64,000 nucleotides of DNA from Hippophae tibetana (Eukaryota > Streptophyta > Magnoliopsida > Rosales > Elaeagnaceae): assembly GCA_037013495.1 (NCBI GenBank), contig CM072801.1, forward strand, positions 7,612,501 to 7,676,500, given 5' to 3'. Positions 12,199 to 24,599 of the stretch are shown here, piece by piece; position 1 is the first letter of the stretch, and each line of letters opens with the position of its first letter. The position numbers and the translations under genes were made by a program. The notes beneath the pieces are model-generated. The model saw nothing but the letters and a program-made list of their open reading frames with translations, searched no databases and was not told the origin of the DNA.

Positions 12199-15100
12199 CT
12201 ATTTGAGCATTGTTGCCACCCCATTGGAGACTGAAGCTTTCAAGGAGGGAGAAACTGGAGCATCTCCGAAGAATACATCAAAAAGAGCAAAGGCCACGTT
12301 TCCTGACTCGATTGTAGCATTCACGGAAGATGGAAGACCATCTGAAGAGACACAAACCTGCATAATGTTATGATTGATTAAAAATGATATTAGGTTTGTT
12401 AGTCAAAATAAGAGGTGCCTAATTTAGAAGAAAATTCATGAAAAGTGACTTACCAAATTGTCAAAGATGGAGGTGCCTAACCTTATTTGAATAAAGAATA
12501 GGAAAATTAGGTAGCCTAATTTTGTTGAATGAAGAAATGTTTGGCATATGAAATGAGAACTTGAAGGCTATAAATATGGCTTCATTTCTTCATTGTTAAT
12601 CATCCCAAAAATAGAGAAAAATTTGTATGAAATGTTCTTGAGTGAGAGAATTTTGTGGGAAAATTCTCTTGGGCTTGTAGTTGCTCTTGTCTTTTGTGTG
12701 TGTGAGAAAATTACTGAGAGTATGGTTGTAACAATTTTCCGCATAGTGAATTTTTCTCTGGTTGTCTTTTGACAACGAAAGTGGTTTTTCTCTAATTTGG
12801 AGTTTCCACTATAATTCTTGTGTTGTGTATTATCTATTTTTCTGTTATTTGATATTCTGTTAAGGAAGATCTTGGGAGGGAGAATTTGTGATTATACCAT
12901 TTTATCCAAATTTCCTAACAACTGGTATCAGAGCCAATTTCAAAGAAAGAAGGAGAAATGTCAAGAGTCAAGATTGACATTGAGAAATTTGATGGGAGAA
13001 TCAATTTTGGCTTGTGGCAAGTACAAGTCAAAGATTTGTTGATCCAATATGGGTTACACAAGGCGTTAAAGGGAAAACCGGCCCTTGTTACTGGTATTGA
13101 GTCCAGTAAAACCAATATAAGTGATGAAGATTGGGAAGATCTTGATCTAAGAGCTGCAAGTGCAATTTGGCTTTGTTTGGCCAAAAATATTCTTGCAAAT
13201 GTGCATGGAATATCTATGGCCAAAGAACTCTGGGAAAAGCTTGAAGAATTGTATCAGGCAAAAGGCGTTTCAAATCGGGTGTATTTGAAAGAGTAGTTTC
13301 ATACTTTGCGTATGAATAAAGGAACTATTATGTCTGATCATCTCAGTGTTCTCAATGGTATTGTCTCTGAACTGGAAACCATTGGAGTTAAACTTGATGA
13401 TGAAGATATAGCTTTAAAGCTCATCTGATCTCTTCCATCTTCTTATGATCACATGAAACCTATCTTGATTTATGGAAAGGAGAAAATATTTTTTTCAGAA
13501 GTTACTAGCAAGTTGTTTTCTGAAGAAAAAAGGCTGAGTAGTGGAAGAAATGTTTTGCCTGAAAACTCAGCATTGGTAGCTGACAACCGAAAGAAAAACA
13601 ATTTCATGAAAAAGAAGATAGTGTGTTGGGGGTGTGGACAATCTGGGCACCTCAAAAGAAATTGTCCAAAGGGTGGAGCTGATTCGGCAAGAAGCTCAAA
13701 TACCGACGGTGACGCTAATAGTATGTCTGTTTTCAAAGACTATAGTGATGCTCTTTGAAAAGAGCGTGTACATTCTCATGGCATGCCGCTAGTCTCTAAA
13801 TATTGCCATGAAAGAGGGTGTGTTACTGATAGCGGGTCCACAAGTTTGCACACGGGCATTGGCTTGGTATAGATGCAAGGTGTGTGGTGGAAAGGATGTC
13901 GATGGCTGATGAACTCTCGGGAAAACCAAGTGTGAGAGTTGCACCATAAATTTCAGCAAGTTTTTTTTTCGACATGAGCCGATGTGAAATTCTTAGAATT
14001 GGTGATTAATTCTAAGTGGGTGTACTCTTTATGGTGGAGTATGATAATTCTCGGTGTAGAGAATTATGACTCTTGGAATAGACAGTGTTGTAGTGGTAAC
14101 CATGTTTATTTTTAATCAAGGTGGAGATTATTATGATTGATTAAAAATGATATTAGGTTTGTTAGTCAAAATAGGAGGTGCTTAATTTAGAAGAAAATTC
14201 ATGGAAGGTGGCATACCAAATTGTCAAAGATGGAGGTACATAACCTTATTTGAATAAAGAATAGGAAAATTAGGTAGCCTAATTTTGTTGAATAAAGAAA
14301 TGTTTGGTATATGAAATGAGAACTTGAAGGCTATAAATATGGCTTCGTTTCTTCATTGTTAATCATCCCAAAAATAGAGAAAAACTTGTATGAGAAGTTC
14401 TTGAGAAAGAGAATTTTGTGGGAAAATTCTCTTGGGCTTATAGTTGCTCTTGTCTTTTGGGTGTGTGAGAAAATTACTGAGAGTGTGAGAAAATGACTGA
14501 GAGTGTGGTTGTAACAATTTTACGCATAGTGAATTTTTCTCTGGTTGTTTTTTGACAACGAAAGTGGTTTTTCTCTAATTTGGAGTTTCCACTATAATTC
14601 TTGTGTTGTGTATTATCTATTTCTCTGTTATTTGATATTCTGTTAAGGAAGATCTTGGGAGGGGAAATTTGTGATTATACCATTTTATCCAAATTTCCTA
14701 ACACATAACAATTACCATCATAAATTATTGGCATAAGAATGATGATGATTTTTCAGAGGAAAATGACAGGAAAAAAAAGAAAGTACATTTAAAGTTAAAT
14801 TGCAGCAAGTACAACTGTAAGCATCTAACTGATTTCAATCATTTTGATAACAAGAAAAAAGGGATGGAAAAAGCATAGAACGAAAGAAAATGAGAATCTT
14901 CTAGTATGCTGCTTGCTGACAGCTGTAAATGAATGTTATAAATCAGACTTACGAGAATTTTGGAGGGGCCGAGCCAAGTTAAAAATATTAAAGTTCCTTT
15001 CTTAAGGGGGCGTCCTTGAAAGATGGTACGGAATGTTGATAGAGCAGATTCATCAACAGGAATAGGTGATTTGATTCTTGGAGAAATGGCATCGTCCAAT

Positions 15101-17137
15101 GCATCCCAAAAAGTTTTACCATCTATATCTCTAACTAGAACAATTTGTAATGATTTCTCTCTAGGAGCTACAAGAAAGAAATATAAGTAAGCAACTTCTC
15201 TTTACCGATCAAACACTCGAATGAACAAAACATCCAGTTTCTCTTACCTTGGAAGATGGAGCTGAACAAGGATGAGTCCTCCTGAATTTCAGCAGATGAT
15301 CGCCCTTTCCAGGAGTTCAAGTTACTCATGATGGACGGATTTACATAAAGTCCTGCAGCATATACCTTAACACCAACAAATGCAAAAACTTTCTCTCTGA
15401 ATCCTGAAATTGTAACAACATTAACTCATACTGACAAGGCATTTGAACAAAAATCTATGTAATCACAGAAGTTCCAAGTTCCCTCTGAATCCTGAAATTG
15501 TAACAACATTAACTCACACTGACAAGGCATTTGAACAAAAATCTGATGTCATCACAGAAGTTCCAAGTTCCAACACTAAATATTTTCAGGCTAATATGAC
15601 TCTCTGGGAAAGAACCAAATTAAGACCTTTGACTCTTTTCATTTTTCTTCACAATGCTTTAAATTACGAAGATAAGAAGATATTTCTTATGCCAATGATT
15701 ATATAGTTTATAATACTGACTTAAATGACACAAATTATTTAACGTGAACAAAACATTTTCCAAAGATAAGTGCATAGAAAATTTCATACGGTGAATTTCT
15801 ATCAAATCAATTATTTAACATGACCAACATATTTTCCAAAAGATAAGTGCAAAGAAATTTTCATAAAAGTGAATTTCTATCAAACCACGATTGTTATTTA
15901 AAAAAAGTCTCTAATTTGGAATATATGATAATAGTTTAAATTAGACTCAGAATCTTAGCATCAGAAATGCACACATTTGTAGAAGGTAATTTGATAGTAA
16001 AGCAGCTGACCAATCCCAACCAATGACAACAAACTCGGGCAACCCGGCAAATTTAAAGTTGTCTGAAATTTCACTTTGGAGACAGGTTCCTCAGTCTGTT
16101 CTGCACTTCCAACTGCAGTTTTTGGTTAAATAGGCAAAACAAATCAGATTTTTGTTTTATGTATAACAGCAAGGCAAGAAAGGAGTTCATGGTATGTTTT
16201 CAAAAGTATTCATTGGTTTTATCTTCATTTCTTCAAGATGGAGAGAACATGACAAAAATAAATTACGTATTGCCTCAAAGCTTGCATCTCCAAAATGTTT
16301 GGCTTTTGAGTTGTTTCTTGCTTCAAAGCTTCTATGAAAAGAACCAAGCAAGCCTTGTGTCTTACTCATTATGCAGTCTAAGTGTAACTACCATTAAATA
16401 AATTTCTCATCATAAGAGGGTTTCACAAAAAATCAAAACTTTAAAGATTCTAGGTAACTAAAATTAACAGAAAAAATTTCAAACCACACCTTTGAGGGTT
16501 ATATTCCTATCTTCTCCAGATAACTAGATTATGCATACCATTGAAGACACTATCTGTGCCATTGATTAGATAAAAATATATCATTGCCAAACTTCTAGTT
16601 AATAACAAATATCACTTGTTATTACTATATTTTCTATACAGATTGTCACTTTCATTCAATGTCCAGAGTGAGAATCATTCCAGAAATTTGAAAAACACCC
16701 CCAAAGTCTAAATTTTTAACTGTTACTCCAAGGTCTACATAATTATTGAGCTCGAAACCCAAAAACCCAATTCGGATTTCGTAAAATCACAGTGATTTCT
16801 CAAACGTGGCTTCAGATTCTAACCTACCAAAATTAATAAGTACATAAATAAATAAAAAGCGTAACCTTTAAGAGAAATATAGTACTAAAGCAAAGCAAAA
16901 TGCCAAGAACTTAAGTGGTTAGTGGAATTAACCTGAAGTTGAGGAAGCATTTACAGAGAAGTGGGTCTGAATTGTCTTGGTCTTAAATACGAGAGAGGAA
17001 TAATGGGTTTGGCGCAAAGCCACAATTGGGTTTGAGAAACTTTTTGGGATACAAATTGTGGATTTGGAAATGCATTTTGTGGAGGCATTGAGTGACTGAA
17101 CCCATATGGGTAAGCACTTTGCTTCAACTCCAAACAT
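12199..17137 (-). CDS. Chalcone-isomerase-fold fatty-acid-binding protein (FAP1-like), plastid
   Basis: Non-catalytic chalcone-isomerase-fold proteins (FAPs) bind fatty acids in the plastid stroma. Five minus-strand exons: 17137-16933, 16112-16011, 15403-15248, 15167-14953, 12357-12199; all phases fit and give 278 aa, the usual FAP1-type size. The first about 68 residues are Ser/Thr/Lys-rich, as in a transit peptide. Family-typical stretches are [54 protein letters not shown], and the C-terminal NATIESGNV and [18 protein letters not shown] chose the ATG at 17137 because its frame reaches the exon 1 donor; an ATG four bases downstream in another frame hits a stop. Two oddities: intron 4 (14952-12358) holds an LTR element that makes up nearly all its length, and the exon 3 acceptor sits in an 88-bp tandem duplication. 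The kinase gene is convergent, 446 bp away. FAP1 rather than FAP2/FAP3 is an inference. Confidence 0.87.
12366..12920 (+). repeat. 5' LTR of the copia-type element
   Basis: Starts TGTTATGATTG and ends TTTCCTAACA, immediately before the primer-binding site. Nearly identical along its length to 14129-14703. Confidence 0.9.
14129..14703 (+). repeat. 3' LTR of the copia-type element
   Basis: Matches the 5' LTR end to end and is about 20 bp longer because of a short internal repeat (gagtgtgagaaaatgactga). It follows a purine-rich tract (aaggtggaga) and ends CCTAACA before the CATAA duplication. Confidence 0.9.
15395..15570. repeat. 88-bp tandem duplication across the FAP-like intron 2/exon 3 acceptor
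   Basis: Copy 1 is 15395-15482 and copy 2 is 15483 to about 15570, with only a handful of differences. On the minus strand both copies carry the same acceptor (tttcag before gattcag): the working one at 15405-15404 and a second at 15493-15492, further upstream. Each copy also includes the first nine bases of exon 3. Confidence 0.92.
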
Positions 17138-19659
17138 TTTATTTCCGCAGTTATGAATTCTATGCAGAGCTCGGTGTTTGAGTATTAGAAAGTAAAAAAT
17201 GAAATCCTGAAGAATTGATGTGGAAGTCACATAAGGAGTACTCGAATCCGTGTTAGTTGAGGCGATTGTAGATTTGCAGTTTGCGATTCTTGATATTATC
17301 ACATGGAAAGAGCATGTATTTTGCCAATTATATTGGGACACGTAATTTGACAAAGAAGAGCAGCAAGATATACGTATGGAAAATAAAAAATGGTATTAGA
17401 CCTGAACTAATATAACAATTAACAAATTTTATCCCACTATTTATTCGATAATTATATGTTATATCGATTATAATTATATTATAATTTAAAATATAAAAAA
17501 ATAATTTATCAAAAATTCAATATATCAAAAAAATTTAAAAAATTGAAATAATATATTAAAATATTATGAATAATTACAACTAAATTCATATAATTATATT
17601 AATTTAATATATATATATATATATGCTCCGTACATATAATTATGAACTATTATATACTCTGTAAATATAATTATGAAATATTATCGTATTATTATTAACA
17701 AAAATTATTAGAAATAGGGCTATTTTTTTTCTTAACTATTTCATGTTAGCTTCTTAAAATTTTACAATATATAGTTAAATTGAGTAAATTAATAAAATTA
17801 TCCTCAAATTTTTATATTTTGTAAAAAATTATCACTTAATTTTTAGGTATGATAAAAAGTAAAATAAACTTCCTCAAAAATGTGACAAAAATATTATTTC
17901 TTTTAGGTAACAAAGTTAATATTTTTTATCTCATAAATGCTACGTGGTCAATTTAAATAATAAATTTAAATAAATTATGAAAATTATGTGGTAATTTTGT
18001 TAGTATAGTAAAGTTCATTTCACAAAAAACTTTAATTTATGTTATTTAAATGATGATAGTAGTAGTTCTATAATATTTTTAAAAATCTACTTGATATGTT
18101 TTAATGAATAATAAAAATGGATAATAAATTTGTTAGTTTATTCTATATAATATTCAAAACTTTAAAGTTTATAAGTATATATAACTAAACTTTTAAAATG
18201 CATGCTAATCAAAGTTTTAAAACTCTTCTTATAGTTTTTAGTTTGACAATTAAAATATGTGTTTTGATTTAAATTTTTGAACTCATAAATAAAGTTTTAA
18301 AAATATAAGTATTAAATCATATATTTAAAAATTTAAAAATAAGTACATAAGTTTAATAACTAAATCATACATTTTTAAAATTTATGAATCATAATTAACT
18401 TAATAAAACTTAGTGGGTAATGATATAATGTAGCCTATGATTTTATATTGGGTTGAAATCCTTCAAATATGTTCTGAAATTATTTCAAATAGTATACATA
18501 AAACTTATAACAATGAAAATAACACTAATTAGTTAGAATTAACATTAAATAAAGTACAATTATGTGAATTTCAACGTTAAATTATAATTAGTTGAAATTT
18601 AACTTGAATAAGTTCAACTGATTTACATTTGATCTATAATGTTATACAAAATCTAACCCTATTAAAATTTTGAAATTGAGTTAATTAAAACTCTCAAATT
18701 TTTAAGAATGTTTTTGATATTACAATATTAACATGACCATTCAAATTATAATAAAAAAATTAATTTTAAACAAAACAAAAATAATAAATATCATGCTTTT
18801 AAATTTATAATTATATTAATTATAGTATTAGACAATGAATTTTCTTTAAAATAAATAATTTTATAGTAAAGTTATTTTTATAACGTGAGATATCATAATA
18901 AATATAAGTATAAATTTAGTATTATAATATTATCATAATAATTTTTGTTAATGAATTAATATTTTTAGAACATCAAATATTAATACTAGAACAATTTAAT
19001 ATTTTAAGAATTCGAAAAATAAAAATATTGAATGATAATAACAAAATATATTCTTGTAATAAGGTTACCTTTTTGTTAATGTCGTATTAAAAATAGAATA
19101 AATATCTATTTTATTTTTAATATCAATTATATATTAGTCTCATTGTTTTTAAATGAACTTGTTATTATTAAAATATTCTTGTACATTAATAATCTACATT
19201 GTGATAATATTGTTATCTTAAATTTAAATGTATATTTGTGTATACTTAGAGCCTTTCTACAACACCATTACACCATAATGATTTAACTTTGGTGCAAAAG
19301 TTGCTACAATATAACGCTAAAGTGCCAAGCATTTTCATTAAATACATCACGATGAAAAATGTCACATTAAATTTAGTATAATACTATTCAGGTGTTATTT
19401 TTTTAAATAAAATTTATATAAATATTTTTTAATTTATATTTCTTCATAATTATGTATCTTTGACTAAATTTTGTTACAATTATATTTTATTATTATTTAT
19501 AAGGTATATGAGTATTAACGATATTTGTGAATAAAATATTTAAATCTAATTTAATTTATAGGCTTGTCACTCAACGTCACTTTAAGAAACTACATGAATA
19601 CTTTTTAGATACATTTATGTACGTTAGATTTCATATAATATATATAAGAATATTTTGCA

Positions 19660-19930
19660 CATATGTTACTCGATTGATCGAGTAACGTCTATATCAACTA
19701 CTCGATCAATCGAGGAAGTAGATCGATTGTGAATTGATCTACAGTCCTCTCGAAATTAATTTTTTAAATGGAACAGATTAATCGAAGTTGTGGGTTCAAT
19801 CAATCAAGGACTAGATAGTTTGAGATACAACTGAATTTGATATAAATAGTCTCGGGTTGTATCAATAGTTGCTTAAATCGATCGATCAATCTTATTGATT
19901 CGATCGATATCAATTGATCGAACGATAAGG
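19660..19930. repeat. Palindrome-rich TCGATC cluster, possible transposon remnant
   Basis: In an otherwise AT-rich spacer there is a run of CGAT-containing palindromes: an inverted repeat gttactcgat-tg-atcgagtaac at 19665-19686, then ctcgatcaatcgag, tagatcgattg, aatcgatcgatcaatc and tcgatcgatatcaattgatcga. Similar motif clusters occur at 38655-38740 and inside the LTR at 54231-55047, which suggests a decayed related repeat. Confidence 0.4.
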
Positions 19931-21685
19931 GCTTTAACTTATAACTTAATTTTTTATTCGAGACAAACTTGTCAATTATAATATTGTCCTTATTATTTAT
20001 TGTTCTATGAATTTCTTAATGGACAAATTTGTAATTGAATTTTAACCTAATATTAGGACTTCAATATTTTATATTTAAATAATCTAATGCCTTTTGTTTT
20101 CTTTAACTACAACTACTTTAGATTTTGCAACTTATGTTCTTTCTAAATCTATTTTGCAAAAAAAAAATTATGTTAAGCATTTTTAATTAGTTAATTTATG
20201 AAATATTTTATGATTGTATTTGATTGATTAATAAGTTTATAATATTTATGTTATTTGGCTTAATCTACTTATTATAGAGTTACTATGTGATTTAAAATGA
20301 ACTCATATAATCTTGAATATTTTAGTTAGGTTATTTACTATTGAATCTGTTATAGAACACACATTGTACTTGTGTTTTTGTGTTAACATTTCAGATGTCA
20401 GTTGAACAGGTTTAATAACTCACGTGACTCTGTTTTATCAAAATATTGGTGTGTATTCAAACACCTTTCTTATAGGGAATGTGAAAGAAAATAAAGGCTT
20501 ATAGGTAGGTTACTAAAGTACATTATCTTCTAAGATAGTTTAAATCCTAATCTTATAATCAAATATTATTTTTATATTAGATATTTAGGTGGTCTAGTAG
20601 ACCAATGATTTTCATCTTAGGTCATTATTGTGGCCTAAGTTATTTGTACCTAAAATATCATATATCAACTTTTTATTTATTTTCATATTATTTTATTTAC
20701 ATATGATTACATGTGTGACTACTTGTAGAATTTTAATTTGACATAATTTAATTTATTATTTATTCATTCTCTCTAGTTAATTAGATCTTTAACTAGAAAA
20801 CTCTCATTATTTAATTTTTATTACATATAATAAATTAAAATTAAATTTATTATATAAAATTACTAAATACAACATAGATATATATTTTATTTGTGTTTTT
20901 TTAATTACATGTAAAGTTTAATTCATATAATATTTTAGTTAATATATTTTTAATTTTTCTTGAGAATATAATATTTTTATTTATTATTAGTAATTAAATA
21001 ATAATAATATATAACTTATTAATTGATTAAAAATAATAACTATTAAGAAATTAATTAAAAAATAAAATAAATATTTTATTTTGTAAAAAAAAAATATTTT
21101 TTAGTATAATATTTAGTGTCGTAGTTTGTAGAATAAAAAAAATATAATATAATTTTTACATCAAAACTATGCAATATGTTATGCTTTTAAACCTCTCCAA
21201 CCTAAGACTATTCCATAGATTATGCTATTAGATCATATTTTAATAAAGTTAAATATAATATTTAGTTAATATAATAAATATAATATTTTAATTAATTATT
21301 TTTTAAATTTTTATAAAAATATAATTTTTAAATTTATTATTAATTAATTCATTTATTTAATATAATTATTATATTTTTAATATAATATTTAGTATTATAG
21401 TGGAGAAATTATTAATTGTTTTTAGAGTATATGATAAGATAAAATTTAGTATTAATAAAATTTAAAATTAATATAAATTTAAAAAAAAAATAAGTATAAA
21501 AAATATATCTTACTAATAATTAATAATGAATAATGTCTCGGCAAAGTTAAATGAGAGAAAAAATATATATATATGCCACAATGGGACATGCCCTTAGCCT
21601 TGTTAAACAAAATTAAAAAAGTCAAAGAGGTGCAGAAAGTGAAACGGAAAGACGGTGATTGAATGGGAACCTGGGAAGAGCGGAT

Positions 21686-21691
21686 CACGTG
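21686..21691. promoter_or_regulatory. G-box CACGTG upstream of X8 gene
   Basis: The site reads ATCACGTGGCC, a G-box/ABRE-like core bound by bZIP and bHLH factors, about 240 bp before the ATG at 21932. It lies in a locally GC-richer promoter-like stretch (21640-21930). Function is inferred from the motif only. Confidence 0.4.
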
Positions 21692-21931
21692 GCCGTCTTT
21701 TGAGGCTTTAACTGTTAACAATTAGCATAGCACCTCTTTGGCTTTCTCCCCAAGAAGAAATTCCGAGTCCCGTATTCGTAACGGCTCAGTAATGAAAATA
21801 GCCGATCCATGGTCTTCAAAATCCCATTTGAGGATAAATAATCCTCAAAGACCCCAAAAATTAGTAGACGGTAAACACCTGTGGCAGCTAATTAGACTTG
21901 ACAGTGAATAGCGATACTGCAATCTTTCTCC

Positions 21932-22623
21932 ATGGCTTCTAAATCGGCTTTCCTTCTTTCTCTTTTGTTATTGTCTCTCTTTGCAGGTATATAACTCGTA
22001 TTACGTTCATTTATTTATTTGTACTTGTTTTTAAAAATATAATTTTTAATGTTCCATAATCAGCATTTAAATCGGATATTTTTTTAATGCAAAATTCACT
22101 CTGTTTCTTCTTCTGCAGGAACTTTGATAGTAGTAAATGGGCAGGTAATATATTATGAAATAAAATAAATACTATATTTATTAAGTTTAATATATTATGA
22201 TGAAAATTAATTAATTGAAAAAAAAAAATAAGTACAGAAAACATGGTGTGTGGCCAAACCTTCATCAGACAAAGCAACACTGTTAGGAAATATAAATTAT
22301 GCATGTTCTCAAACTGATTGCAATATTCTGCAAAAAGGGTGTCTCTGTTTTTCACCAGATAATCTAATAAACCATGCCTCCATAGCCATGAATCTCTACT
22401 ACCAATCTAAAGGTAGAAACCAATGGAACTGTGATTTCAGGGGCTCTGGTCTTATCGTCATAACTGATCCAAGTAAGTCACTTACTTGTTGTAAAATTGA
22501 TGAAAGTTAAAGCTCTGATTTTTATTTTCATTTTTTGTTATTCAAACGATATGATGTGACATTGATATTATTAATTGTATTTTGTGTTTGTTTGCAGGTT
22601 ATGATAACTGCATTTACGCCTAA
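21932..22623 (+). CDS. Secreted X8-domain (CBM43) protein, single domain
   Basis: X8/CBM43 domains bind beta-1,3-glucans (callose) in the cell wall. Four exons: 21932-21986, 22119-22144, 22238-22472, 22598-22623; phases fit, product 113 aa. The first about 18 residues are a signal peptide (MASKSAFLLSLLLLSLFA). The X8 domain begins at WCVAKPSS and shows its usual cysteines: WCVA, YACSQ, DCNIL, GCLCF, WNCDF, with a further cysteine in the tiny last exon (YDNCIYA, stop). There is no glucanase domain and no evident C-terminal GPI-anchor tail, so a small secreted wall protein is expected. Size and exon pattern resemble Arabidopsis At1g78520 as I remember it. Confidence 0.88.
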
Positions 22624-22802
22624 AATAATTCATAAAAATAAAGTTGTTACCAAGAAATCTTGTGGGGAAATTTGGTTTCTAATTTTGAATTAACTTTGCT
22701 ACTTACAACTCCTTAAACTGTGTTAAATAATGTGCGTACATTTTCTAATTTTCTTTTATTTGAATCTCAATCCTCGCTCTCAGAGTCAATTGGAGACAAC
22801 TA

Positions 22803-22878
22803 TGCACCTGAATTGCATGTAGGGGGGAAAAAGAGCACCTGAATTGCATGTAGGGGGAAAAAAGAGCACCTGAATCGT
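22803..22878. repeat. Short tandem repeat, about 32 bp unit
   Basis: Units read gcacctgaattgcatgtagg followed by ggggaaaaaga; two full copies and a partial third (gcacctgaatcgtatga). It lies just 3' of the X8 gene. Confidence 0.8.
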
Positions 22879-24043
22879 ATGACGATGTGAAAAACATTGT
22901 AAAAACCATTCATAATTTAAAAAAAAAAAGTAGGTAGCCCTATTTTCAGTGCAATATTATATTAAAATTTTTATTTTTAGAAATAAATTTATCTAAAATT
23001 AGATAATTTGTTCTGATAATAGTATTTATTAATATAAAAAAATCAAATTTCTTTAAAAAAATATATTTAAAATTTATTTCATTTTTAACAATTACCCTAA
23101 TTGACCATAAATTTCAAATACTTTTGCAAACTTTTAACTTTGAGGGTTTAAGGATATATATATATATATATACCAGCACGATTAAAATCATATTATATAC
23201 AGGAAATGTTTCCATCTAAATTTATGCAAATGTGACAGAATTTTGTGTATGAAATATTTATTCTATTATATATTAATTTTATTATTATTAGATAGAATGA
23301 TCATTAATAAAATTATTATTATCATAATAATATTTTGAGTTAATAGTATTATCATCCATAAATTTACAAATATAATATCATAATTAATGATTTCAAATAT
23401 GCATAAAATAAAGGTGAGTGTCGTGAAAATAAATAAAATCGATACCAACTAAACTATTATTAAGTAATATGGGTTTGATTTTCTTGACATATAAAAATAT
23501 CATTTACTTAATTAATTTTATTTAATGATTATAGTCAATTTTATAATATTTTTTAAATTTTTAATACTATGTTAACTTAAATCATTATATCTAAATTTTT
23601 AAATATCAATCACTAAATAAAACTAATTAAGTAAATAAAATCTAATGTTATTTTTATATGTGATACGTGTATGTAAAGGAAATTCAGACCTGTTAAGTAA
23701 TTTAAGTATCTCAATGTTAAATATAAACACATTTGTATAAACCTTTAAATTTAAATCACGTCATGTGATAGAATTATCTAAAAAATAATTTACTTTAATT
23801 TTCAAGATAATTATGTTATGTGTCATGATTTATGTAATTTGAGCTCAAAAATTGATACAATTTTTTTTGTTCTTAGCATTTCTCTTTAAGTATATATTAA
23901 GAAAGGAAAAATTAATATAGATTTAATCAAAGTTATTATAATAAAAATGTATAGAATAAATTTTATATAATTATTAATTACATCTGAATGTAACTATATT
24001 TGATAAAGTGATTATTAATGAATTATTATTATATTAATATTAT

Positions 24044-24230
24044 TTTCAATTGTGTTGATATCATCACATTAAAAAATTGTTAGTTGATTTTTTAGGTGCA
24101 TCAAGACATCCTAATTCAATTGAAATTATAATATCTGTTTCAATTGTGTTAATATCATCACCTTAAATTTTGAATGAAAGTTGTAGATGATAAAACATTA
24201 TTAGATGCATCAAAACATCTTAACACGTTC
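24044..24230. repeat. Tandem duplication, period about 94 bp
   Basis: The block starting tttcaattgtgttgatatca at 24044 and including ggtgcatcaagacatcct recurs from 24138 as tttcaattgtgttaatatca with agatgcatcaaaacatct. The two copies are moderately diverged. Confidence 0.65.
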
Positions 24231-24599
24231 ATTGTTTAATTCTCAATTATTATTTAATAAAAATATATAATATCAAAGTGAATTAATATAATAAAAACCT
24301 TCGCAAAACCTATAGGTAGGATTGTTGTTAGCATTAAAAATAAAAAAAAAACTTAATGAATAATGGTACATCCTATCATAAAATCATAGTACAAATATTA
24401 AGAGTTTTATAAGTTATATTATCAGCTACGGCTACATCTAAGAATTCGTTACCACCTCCATGAACATAAAATAATTAGTCTTAAAAATGGTCATTACATA
24501 AATAGAATCCGATCCCAACCAAAACTTTCACCATCTAGAAAGGACTTGGTACTTTTGTATTACCTAATTTTTTACAAAAGTTTCCTTTTTAATCATGTT

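Larger units (their letters stand above)
12361..14708 (+). mobile_element. Non-autonomous Ty1/copia-type LTR element keeping only a gag region (fossil)
   Basis: The element spans 12366-14703 and is flanked by a perfect 5-bp duplication CATAA (12361-12365 and 14704-14708). It has two LTRs (555 and 575 bp), a primer-binding site TGGTATCAGAGCC at 12923-12935 complementary to initiator tRNA-Met, a gag-like region from about 12958 to 13758 with a CCHC zinc knuckle near 13624-13665, and a purine-rich tract just before the 3' LTR. The internal part is only about 1.2 kb and almost all of pol is absent. It is broken, with a few breaks in the gag region. By eye the LTRs differ at roughly two dozen sites (4-5%), suggesting insertion about one to a few million years ago, depending on the rate assumed. 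It lies antisense to the FAP-like gene, inside intron 4. Confidence 0.92.
17138..21931. other. AT-rich spacer upstream of FAP-like and X8 genes
   Basis: This divergent intergenic region should hold the promoters of the FAP-like gene (at about 17.1-17.4 kb) and the X8 gene (about 21.6-21.9 kb). Between them the sequence is extremely AT-rich with no believable coding frame. It includes a TA run near 17608-17623 and a cluster of TCGATC/GATCGA motifs at 19660-19930. Confidence 0.6.

Noticed and set aside
16159-16401. Plus-strand frame of 80 codons inside FAP-like intron 1
   Set aside because: No similarity to known proteins, and composition is that of an intron.
16951-17133. Alternative start MELKQS for the FAP-like gene
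   Set aside because: This frame stops before the exon 1 donor and cannot join exon 2.
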